64,000 nt of DNA, taken from assembly GCF_001999725.1 (NCBI RefSeq), contig NZ_MDDP01000048.1:62001-126000 (forward strand). The letters run 5' to 3'. The position numbers and the translations under genes were made by a program. This stretch comes from Cellulophaga omnivescoria (GTDB lineage Bacteria; Bacteroidota; Bacteroidia; Flavobacteriales; Flavobacteriaceae). Below are positions 1 to 8,506 of this stretch, in pieces (position 1 is the first letter of the stretch; every line of letters starts with the position of its first letter). Below the pieces are notes generated by a model. The model did not search any database. It was given only the letters and a program-made list of their open reading frames with translations, and was not told the origin of the DNA.

Positions 1-824
1 CTATGATAAGCGCAAACAAAGAAAACTTAGATTACTATTTAAGTAAAGGAGTAGTAAAAACAGATGGTTTAAATGTGCGCTCTGTAAAAGTATACGGAGA
101 TGGGGCTTTAGGCTCTAGAGGTGCAGCTTTAAAAGAAGAGTATTCAGACAAACACAATCATTTTGGAGCAATGGTTACTCCTGTAGACCAAATAAATAGC
201 CTTGCAAAAAGAATAGCAAAAACGAAATACCAGATGAATACGCACGCCATAGGAGATTCTGCTAATGTAGCAGTATTACGCGCATACAAATCTGCCTTAA
301 AAAATACAAAAGACAGACGCTGGAAAGTAGAGCATGCACAAGTTATTGCACCACAAGATTTTGACTATTTTAAATTAGGTATTATCCCATCTGTACAACC
401 AACCCACGCAACTAGTGATATGTATTGGGCAGAAGAAAGACTAGGTGAGGAGCGTGTTAAGGGAGCTTATGCATTTAAAAAATTATTAGATATAGCAGGT
501 GTTGTTGCATTGGGTACAGATTTTCCGGTAGAACGTGTTAGTCCGTTTTTAACTTTTTATGCTGCTGTTGCCAGAAAAGATACTAAAAATTACCCTGAAG
601 GTGGTTTTCAAATGGAAAATGCTTTATCAAGAGAAGAAACATTAAAAGGAATGACAATTTGGGCAGCTTATTCTAATTTTGAAGAAAATGAAAAAGGTAG
701 TATTGAGCCGGGTAAAAAAGCAGATTTTGTAGTGTTAAGTGATAATATTATGGAGGTTGAAGCCTCTAAAATACCAACAATAACAGCAGAACAAGTTTTT
801 ATAGGCGGTAAGCAAGTAAAGTAA
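1..824 (+). CDS. YtcJ-like amidohydrolase (3' part)
   Basis: This is the C-terminal half of a metal-dependent amidohydrolase of the YtcJ/Amidohydro_3 type; the 5' end lies left of the window and the first full codon is at base 3. Counting from the ATG at 3, the metal and catalytic motifs of the family are visible: HAIGD at 81-85, EHAQ at 110-113 and GTDFPVE at 171-177, followed by the usual end (SIEPGKKADFVVL, 233-245) in which the chain returns to the small beta domain. Full-length members have about 540 residues, so roughly half is missing. These enzymes hydrolyse amide or ester bonds in unknown small substrates, and many flavobacterial members carry an N-terminal signal or lipoprotein peptide that cannot be seen here. 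A strong hairpin follows the stop. The family call is firm; the substrate is unknown. Confidence 0.88.
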   Translation, partial: MISANKENLDYYLSKGVVKTDGLNVRSVKVYGDGALGSRGAALKEEYSDKHNHFGAMVTPVDQINSLAKRIAKTKYQMNTHAIGDSANVAVLRAYKSALKNTKDRRWKVEHAQVIAPQDFDYFKLGIIPSVQPTHATSDMYWAEERLGEERVKGAYAFKKLLDIAGVVALGTDFPVERVSPFLTFYAAVARKDTKNYPEGGFQMENALSREETLKGMTIWAAYSNFEENEKGSIEPGKKADFVVLSDNIMEVEASKIPTITAEQVFIGGKQVK

Positions 825-851
825 TTATAGCTAAAGTTTGCGAAAAAAAAT

Positions 852-881
852 AAACCCGAAACTAGTTTTAGTTTCGGGTTT
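852..881. terminator. Bidirectional intrinsic terminator
   Basis: A perfect 12-bp inverted repeat (852-863 with 870-881) has a 6-base loop, a T-rich run on the right and an A-rich run on the left. It can therefore end both the amidohydrolase transcript and the convergent DUF2911 transcript. Confidence 0.85.
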
Positions 882-903
882 TGTATTTTAATAATTTAAT
901 ATT

Positions 904-1437
904 TTACATACTAACTGCATAAGGAACAGAAACTAAAGTAGTTCCCCAACCCATTACCATATCAGTATCTGTAAACGTAATAGAAAAAGCTTCTAAAGAC
1001 TCTTTGTTTTTAGATACTTTGCCAGTTACTCTAACAGCATCTGCATCTTCTTCATAAGAATAAGCTCCCCATTGGTTTAAGTTCTGGTTTAAAATTATAG
1101 TCCATTGCTTATCTCCAGGAATAGAAAATAAAGAGTACGTACCTGCTTTTACTGTTTTACCGCCAAATTTAGTATCTGTGTAAAAAGTAATTTCTGCCGC
1201 CTCATTAGCACCAGTTCTCCATACTTTTCCTGCAGGAGCCAAATCTTTAACTAATCTTCCTTTTAATTGTGGTCTACTGTAAACTACGCGAATGTTCTTT
1301 TTAGAAATTTTGTAGCTAGATGGCTGTGAAGCAATGTCTGCTGGACTTTTATCTAATCCAGGGAATTTTTGAGCAGTAGCATTTGTAGTAAATACCATAG
1401 TTAATACAAGTGCTGATAAAGCAAATAATCTTTTCAT
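904..1437 (-). CDS. DUF2911 family exported protein
   Basis: A 177-residue protein with a clear signal peptide (residues 1-22, ending NATAQ) and the DUF2911 fold found almost only in Bacteroidota. The family features are a short N-terminal stretch with SRPQLKGR (54-61), the segment KVWRTGANEAAEITFYTD (71-88) and the turn AGTYSLFSIPG (98-108). It is predicted to be periplasmic or outer-membrane associated. No enzymatic function is established for the family and no catalytic residues are obvious. It is a single-gene unit, convergent with the amidohydrolase and divergent from asnB, and has its own -7 box 24 nt upstream. Confidence 0.85.
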   Translation of the reverse strand: MKRLFALSALVLTMVFTTNATAQKFPGLDKSPADIASQPSSYKISKKNIRVVYSRPQLKGRLVKDLAPAGKVWRTGANEAAEITFYTDTKFGGKTVKAGTYSLFSIPGDKQWTIILNQNLNQWGAYSYEEDADAVRVTGKVSKNKESLEAFSITFTDTDMVMGWGTTLVSVPYAVSM

Positions 1438-1460
1438 AAATGTTTGTTTTTTGTGTTTTT

Positions 1461-1468
1461 CAAATTTA
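1461..1468 (-). promoter_or_regulatory. Promoter -7 box of the DUF2911 gene
   Basis: Read on the minus strand this is TAAATTTG, a perfect match to the Bacteroidota TAnnTTTG -7 element, 24 nt before the start codon. No clear TTG was seen at the -33 distance. Confidence 0.5.
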
Positions 1469-1644
1469 GCGACATTTTCGCAGTAATGAATTATATGGTC
1501 GCTAAAATTATGCCAACTTACAAAATGATTGTTTTTTTTGTAAAAATAGTTCTGCTAAATATCAAATATGATGTATTTTTTTAAATAAAGTTACAATTTA
1601 AAGCCATTTAGACATATTATGTTTTTAAATTGAAACCTTTAGTT

Positions 1645-1652
1645 CATCTTTG
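1645..1652 (+). promoter_or_regulatory. Possible asnB -7 box
   Basis: CATCTTTG matches TAnnTTTG except for its first base and lies 28 nt before the asnB ATG at 1681. The nearest TTG (1630-1632) is only 12 bp upstream, too close for a -33 element. The call is tentative. Confidence 0.35.
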
Positions 1653-1680
1653 TAATCAAATTGATATAAAGAATAAAAAT

Positions 1681-3354
1681 ATGTGTGGAATAGTTTGTGC
1701 ATTTGATGTAAAAGAGAGCACTGAGGTGTTAAGGCCGCAGTTGTTAGATATGTCTAAAAAAATTAGACACAGAGGTCCGGACTGGAGTGGTATATATGCA
1801 GATGATAAAGCCATTTTAGCACATGAGCGTTTGGCAATTGTAGATCCTGCTTCTGGTAAGCAACCTTTGTTTAGTAAAGATGGTAAGTTGGTTTTAGCTG
1901 CTAACGGAGAAATATATAATCACCAAGAATTAAGAGCACAGTTTAAGGGTTCTTATGATTTTCAAACCGAATCTGATTGTGAGGTAATTTTGGCTTTGTA
2001 CAAAGAAAAAGGAACCTCATTTTTAGATGAGTTAAATGGTATTTTTGGCTTTGCTATTTATGATGTAGATAAGGATGAGTATTTTGTGGCTCGTGACCAT
2101 ATGGGTATTATACCATTATATATGGGATGGGATGCTAACGGTACATTTTATGTGGCATCAGAATTAAAAGCTTTAGAAGGTACTTGTACAAAAATAGAAC
2201 TGTTCCCCCCAGGTCATTATTTACATAGTAAAGATGGCCAATTAAAAAAATGGTATTCTCGTGATTGGATGGAGTACGATGCTGTTAAAGAAAACGAAAC
2301 CAGTATAAAAGAAATTAAAGAGGCATTAGAAGCTGCCGTACACAGACAATTAATGTCAGACGTTCCTTATGGTGTGCTTTTATCTGGAGGGTTAGACTCT
2401 TCTGTAACATCAGCAATAGCAAAAAAATATTCTCAAAAACGTATAGAGTCTGGTGATACAAAAGATGCTTGGTGGCCACAATTGCACTCGTTTTCTGTAG
2501 GTTTGGAAGGTTCTCCAGATTTGGCAGCTGCTCAAAAAGTAGCAGATCATATAGGTACAGTACATCATGAAATTAAATTTACTATACAAGAAGGGTTAGA
2601 CGCTATTAGAGATGTAGTGTACAATCTAGAAACTTATGATATTACAACTATTAGAGCATCAACTCCAATGTATTTAATGGCACGTGTTATTAAATCTATG
2701 GGTATAAAAATGGTTTTATCTGGTGAAGGCGCAGATGAATTGTTTGGCGGGTATTTGTATTTTCATAAAGCACCTAGTCCACAAGAGTTTCATGAAGAAA
2801 CAGTTCGCAAATTAGATAAGTTGCATATGTATGATTGTCTAAGGGCTAATAAAAGCTTAGCAGCTTGGGGTATAGAAGGTAGAGTTCCATTTTTAGATAA
2901 AGAATTTATGGACGTGGCCATGCGCATTAATCCAAAAGATAAAATGATTAATGGAGAACGTATGGAAAAATGGGTTGTTCGTAAAGCTTTTGAAGATATG
3001 TTGCCCGAAAGTGTAGCATGGAGACAAAAAGAACAGTTTTCTGACGGCGTAGGATATAGTTGGATTGATACTTTAAAAGAGGTAGTTGCAACAGAAGTAA
3101 CAGATGAACAACTGGCAAATGCAAAATATAGATTTCCATTGCAAACCCCAACATCTAAAGAAGAGTTTTATTATAGAGCAATTTTTGAAGAGCACTTCCC
3201 TAGTGATGCCGCAGCATTATGCGTGCCGCAAGAGCCATCTGTGGCTTGTAGTACTAAAATAGCGTTAGAATGGGATGAAGCATTTAAAAATATGAACGAT
3301 CCATCTGGTAGAGCCGTAGCAAAAGTACATACAGATGCTTATGTAAAACAATAA
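1681..3354 (+). CDS. asnB: Asparagine synthase B (glutamine-hydrolysing)
   Basis: Makes asparagine from aspartate, using ATP and ammonia released from glutamine, in the cytoplasm. The start at 1681 was chosen because it places the catalytic Cys at position 2 (MCGIVCAF) after Met removal; the open frame begins 17 codons earlier at 1630, but that would bury the nucleophile. The protein has 557 residues, the length of the E. coli AsnB class. The N-terminal class II glutaminase domain (1 to about 190) contains RHRGPD (29-34) and NGEIYN (75-80). The synthetase domain carries the ATP-pyrophosphatase loop SGGLDSS (235-241) and SGEGADELFGGY (near 346-357). It is monocistronic, with a strong terminator about 55 bp downstream. 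Confidence 0.97.
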   Translation: MCGIVCAFDVKESTEVLRPQLLDMSKKIRHRGPDWSGIYADDKAILAHERLAIVDPASGKQPLFSKDGKLVLAANGEIYNHQELRAQFKGSYDFQTESDCEVILALYKEKGTSFLDELNGIFGFAIYDVDKDEYFVARDHMGIIPLYMGWDANGTFYVASELKALEGTCTKIELFPPGHYLHSKDGQLKKWYSRDWMEYDAVKENETSIKEIKEALEAAVHRQLMSDVPYGVLLSGGLDSSVTSAIAKKYSQKRIESGDTKDAWWPQLHSFSVGLEGSPDLAAAQKVADHIGTVHHEIKFTIQEGLDAIRDVVYNLETYDITTIRASTPMYLMARVIKSMGIKMVLSGEGADELFGGYLYFHKAPSPQEFHEETVRKLDKLHMYDCLRANKSLAAWGIEGRVPFLDKEFMDVAMRINPKDKMINGERMEKWVVRKAFEDMLPESVAWRQKEQFSDGVGYSWIDTLKEVVATEVTDEQLANAKYRFPLQTPTSKEEFYYRAIFEEHFPSDAAALCVPQEPSVACSTKIALEWDEAFKNMNDPSGRAVAKVHTDAYVKQ

Positions 3355-3408
3355 ACTTATATTTAGAATTATCGCCTGTTCTAAGGTTTTAATTATAATT
3401 AGTCTTTT

Positions 3409-3440
3409 AGGAGCACCAATATAACGGTGCTCCTTTTTGT
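3409..3440 (+). terminator. Terminator of asnB
   Basis: A 9-bp perfect stem (3409-3417 with 3426-3434), GC-rich, is followed by a T run. Confidence 0.88.
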
Positions 3441-3619
3441 TTATAGCCTTTTTAAGCGTACTTTGTTGGTTCGCCTCTTTTTTTTAAAAGCTAGTTTTAT
3501 CCTAAATAGCATCTAAAAGTTAATTTAAGCGCTTTTAAGAAGCTTTTTCCGTTGTAAAGAAAATGTTGATAACTATTTTAAAACAGTCTTAAAACTGTTT
3601 AAAATTAAGAAATCAATAA

Positions 3620-5617
<1,998 letters not shown>

Positions 5618-5636
5618 TAATGTATGTTTACACAAC

Positions 5637-5670
5637 AAAAACTCGCACCTACAGTGCGAGTTTTTTAGTT
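5637..5670 (+). terminator. Terminator of gyrB
   Basis: A 10-bp perfect stem (5638-5647 with 5654-5663) is followed by a T run. It ends only 22 bp before the next start codon. Confidence 0.88.
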
Positions 5671-5691
5671 TTATAAAAAAAATGTAATTCT

Positions 5692-6693
5692 ATGAGAAAG
5701 TTTAGTTTGGTTATTTTCTTGGCATTAAGTGTGTACGCTTCTGCCCAATCTAGTGCAAATGAAGTTTTTGCTGCTGGTGTAAACGATGCAAATAAATTTA
5801 TAAACAACTATATGTCTCCTGTGTCTGAAGGTATGCTATATAGTATTTCTGGAGGGTGGTACAATACAGCAGATGCAAAACCTTTAGGTGGTTTTGAAAT
5901 TTCTTTAATAGGGAATATGGCGCAATCTCCAGACGATAAAAAATCTTTTATTTTAAATACTGAAGATTATGAAAACCTGCAATTTGTAGACGGTAGTATC
6001 TCTAAGGAAGTATCTACAGGTTTAGGAGATTTAGAAGGTATTAATGTTTTTGTAGAGGATGAAAACGGTTTGTTTAGAGAGGAATTTGAGCTTCCTACTG
6101 GTTTAGCATCAGAAAACATAAACTTTGTGCCGTCAGCTTTTTTACAAGTTAGTGTTGGTTTAATAAAAGGAACAGAAATTAAAGCTCGTTTTCTGCCAAA
6201 AATAGATGCGGATGATGTGGAAGTAGGTATGTTTGGAGTAGGTTTACAACATGATTTTACCAAGCTACTTCCTGCAGATAAAATTTTGCCTGTAGCTATA
6301 TCTGGTGTTATTGGTTATACGCACTTAACAGGTGTTTATGATTTTACAGACCAAGATGTTATTGCTGGTGAAAACCAACGTTTGGATATGAAAATGAATA
6401 CTTGGGTTTTTCAGGCTGTAGTGTCTACTAAATTACCAGTAATTAATTTTTATGGTGGTTTAGGTTACTTAACAGGTAAATCTACTGTAGATGTATTGGG
6501 TACTTATAGAGTTCAATCTGGGCCATTTATAGGAGATACCTACACAGATCCTTTCTCTATAAATACAGAAACTAGTGGTGTTACTGGTAACATAGGAGCT
6601 AAACTTAAATTAGGTTTTTTTAGATTACATGCAGATTATTCTTTAGCTAAATACAATAACTTATCTGTTGGTGTTAATTTTGGTTTTAGATAA
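5692..6693 (+). CDS. DUF6588 family outer-membrane protein
   Basis: A 333-residue exported protein with a signal peptide (1-19, ending SASAQ cut near residue 18), a conserved N-terminal stretch around NKFINNYMSPVSEGMLYSIS, and a C-terminal half of alternating beta segments (for example YGGLGYLTGKST and FRLHADYSLAKYNNLSVGVNFGFR read in parts) ending in an aromatic-Arg, typical of a small outer-membrane beta-barrel. I place it in DUF6588, a family of unknown function restricted to Bacteroidota. The neighbouring terminator lies between it and gyrB, and no promoter with a good TAnnTTTG is visible in the remaining 22 bp. It may therefore depend on gyrB read-through or on a promoter inside gyrB. 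Confidence 0.75.
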   Translation: MRKFSLVIFLALSVYASAQSSANEVFAAGVNDANKFINNYMSPVSEGMLYSISGGWYNTADAKPLGGFEISLIGNMAQSPDDKKSFILNTEDYENLQFVDGSISKEVSTGLGDLEGINVFVEDENGLFREEFELPTGLASENINFVPSAFLQVSVGLIKGTEIKARFLPKIDADDVEVGMFGVGLQHDFTKLLPADKILPVAISGVIGYTHLTGVYDFTDQDVIAGENQRLDMKMNTWVFQAVVSTKLPVINFYGGLGYLTGKSTVDVLGTYRVQSGPFIGDTYTDPFSINTETSGVTGNIGAKLKLGFFRLHADYSLAKYNNLSVGVNFGFR

Positions 6694-6720
6694 TATTTAA
6701 ATTATAAAACATAAAATATA

Positions 6721-6758
6721 AAAAAAGCCCTAGAAATTTATTTCTAGGGCTTTTGTTG
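6721..6758. terminator. Bidirectional terminator
   Basis: A 12-bp perfect stem (6725-6736 with 6741-6752) and a 4-base loop have T-rich sequence to the right and A-rich to the left. It serves the DUF6588 gene and the convergent lipoprotein gene. Confidence 0.87.
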
Positions 6759-6775
6759 TGGTGCTCCTTTCTTTA

Positions 6776-7180
6776 CTATTGTTCCCTAATAGCTAAAGTT
6801 TCACCGTTTGTTTCTTCTAATATAACTGCAGAAGATGTGTTTTCAGAAGCTTTTTCTGTATTGTTATTAATTTCTGTTGTTTTAATTTTTACTTGGTCAC
6901 TAGGCATTTCTGTGCCTGGGTAGGTAATAGTATAGGTGTCACCTTCTATTTTCCATCTAAAATCTGTTAAAAAAGCAACGTTGTCATTAGTGTAACTGTG
7001 GTAACGTCCTTTATACGCATCGTTAAAAATCCATTCTTCTTTAGCATCTATACCAGATTCTAAAGTGGTAGTTTTGGCCCATAGACCAATAATAGGATCA
7101 TTGTTTTCTGGAATTTCAGAGCAACAGTAAACAGTAAAGCATACAATAGCTGCTATGAAAAAAAGTAGGGGTTTTTTCAT
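6776..7180 (-). CDS. Small putative lipoprotein
   Basis: The reading frame opens at 7216, but the second Met (7180) gives a proper signal sequence: MKKPLLFFIAAIVCFTVYCC, with Lys-Lys, a hydrophobic core and a Cys pair usable for lipidation. I chose this start, giving 134 residues. The mature part (GLWAKTTTLES, EEWIFNDAYKGRYHSY, FRWKIEGDTYTITYPG) resembles the short lipocalin-like or META-like single-domain beta proteins common in Bacteroidota lipoproteins, but I cannot assign a family. The lipobox is imperfect. It is monocistronic, and the 254-bp spacer to mdh (7181-7434) is AT-rich with no other gene. Confidence 0.6.
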   Translation of the reverse strand: MKKPLLFFIAAIVCFTVYCCSEIPENNDPIIGLWAKTTTLESGIDAKEEWIFNDAYKGRYHSYTNDNVAFLTDFRWKIEGDTYTITYPGTEMPSDQVKIKTTEINNNTEKASENTSSAVILEETNGETLAIREQ

Positions 7181-7434
7181 AAGTAGGTTTTTAATTAATT
7201 TGGGTATTGTATACAACGCTCAATTTTGTTGTGTATTTTATAAAAATCGATGTATAACACCTTTTTTTGTAGTTTTTCGTTTAAATACACCTTTCTTTAA
7301 CATTATGTACTGTTTTAATCTCTATAAAGCTGTTTCATTTAATATTAAAGTTGGTTTAAGCTCTATTTTTTTGTTTAAATTCTTTATTTTTACAGTCAAT
7401 AAACAAATCATTAAAAAATTAAATATATATACTT

Positions 7435-8361
7435 ATGAAAGTAACGGTAGTAGGTGCAGGTGCAGTAGGCGCTAGTTGTGCAGAATACATTGCAATTAAA
7501 AATTTTGCATCGGAAGTTGTTGTGTTAGATATTAAAGAAGGTTTTGCAGAAGGTAAGGCTATGGATTTAATGCAAACAGCATCTTTAAACGGTTTTGATA
7601 CTAAAATTGTTGGTTCTACTAATGATTACTCTAAAACTGCAGGTTCTGATATTGCTGTTATTACTTCAGGTATTCCTCGTAAACCAGGGATGACAAGAGA
7701 AGAATTAATAGGTATAAATGCAGGTATTGTTAAAACAGTATCAGAAAACTTAATAAAACATTCTCCTAATGTAATATTAATAGTTGTTAGTAATCCAATG
7801 GATACTATGACTTATTTAGTACATAAAACTACTGGCTTACCAAAGAACAGAATTATTGGTATGGGTGGCGCTTTAGATAGTGCACGTTTTAAATACAGAT
7901 TAGCAGAGGCTTTAGAGGCTCCTATTTCTGATGTAGACGGTATGGTTATAGGTGGCCATAGTGATACTGGTATGGTGCCTTTAACAGCGCATGCGACTAG
8001 AAATAGTGTTAAAGTATCTGAATTTTTATCTGAAGAAAGATTAGAGCAAGTTGCGGCAGACACCAAAGTTGGTGGTGCTACATTAACTAAATTATTAGGA
8101 ACAAGTGCTTGGTATGCTCCAGGCGCAGCAGTTTCTGGTTTAGTACAGGCTATTGCTTGTGATCAAAAGAAAATGTTTCCGTGTTCTACTTTATTAGAAG
8201 GTGAGTACGGTTTAAATGACCTTTGTATTGGTGTACCAGTAATTTTAGGTAAAGATGGTATAGAAAAAATAGTAGAAATTGAACTTAGTGATGCTGAAAA
8301 AGCAAAAATGCAAGAAAGTGCTGCAGGTGTTTCTAAAACAAACGGACTTTTAGAATTATAA
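7435..8361 (+). CDS. mdh: Malate dehydrogenase
   Basis: NAD-dependent malate dehydrogenase of the LDH-like (type 3) group, interconverting malate and oxaloacetate in the TCA cycle. The 308-residue protein begins directly with the Rossmann dinucleotide motif GAGAVG (7-12). The substrate loop is IPRKPGMTREEL (80-91), containing the Arg that selects a dicarboxylic acid substrate over pyruvate. VSNPMDTMTYL (118-128) and the catalytic His in GGHSDTGMVPL (172-182) follow. A hairpin terminator lies 22 bp downstream, so it is separate from secDF. Confidence 0.95.
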   Translation: MKVTVVGAGAVGASCAEYIAIKNFASEVVVLDIKEGFAEGKAMDLMQTASLNGFDTKIVGSTNDYSKTAGSDIAVITSGIPRKPGMTREELIGINAGIVKTVSENLIKHSPNVILIVVSNPMDTMTYLVHKTTGLPKNRIIGMGGALDSARFKYRLAEALEAPISDVDGMVIGGHSDTGMVPLTAHATRNSVKVSEFLSEERLEQVAADTKVGGATLTKLLGTSAWYAPGAAVSGLVQAIACDQKKMFPCSTLLEGEYGLNDLCIGVPVILGKDGIEKIVEIELSDAEKAKMQESAAGVSKTNGLLEL

Positions 8362-8382
8362 TATTTATAAGAAAAAGGGCTT

Positions 8383-8420
8383 AATAAGGGTGACAAATTT
8401 ATTTGTTCACCCTTATTTTA
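8383..8420 (+). terminator. Terminator of mdh
   Basis: An 11-bp stem (8383-8393 with 8407-8417) is followed by a T-rich stretch. Confidence 0.82.
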
Positions 8421-8438
8421 TATAATATTATAAATATA

Positions 8439-8469
8439 TTGGCATTTCATATCTTAAATGATATATTTG
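8439..8469 (+). promoter_or_regulatory. secDF promoter
   Basis: TTG (8439-8441), a 20-bp spacer and TATATTTG (8462-8469) make a full Bacteroidota housekeeping promoter. The leader to the ATG at 8507 is about 30 nt. Confidence 0.78.
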
Positions 8470-8506
8470 CACGCTATATAAAATTACCAATAATAAACAA
8501 AAACTA

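Noticed and set aside
1630-1680. Longer N-terminus for asnB from an upstream ATG-equivalent frame
   Set aside because: It would place 17 residues before the catalytic Cys, which must be at the mature N-terminus.
3564-3572. DnaA-box-like TGTTGATAA near gyrB, possible replication origin
   Set aside because: Only one box with a mismatch (TTATCAACA on the other strand), no cluster, no dnaA or AT-repeat unit nearby.
7155-7475. A 106-codon plus-strand frame running into mdh
   Set aside because: It covers the AT-rich spacer and the start of mdh in another frame; the product is Phe/Asn/Ile-rich without family features.
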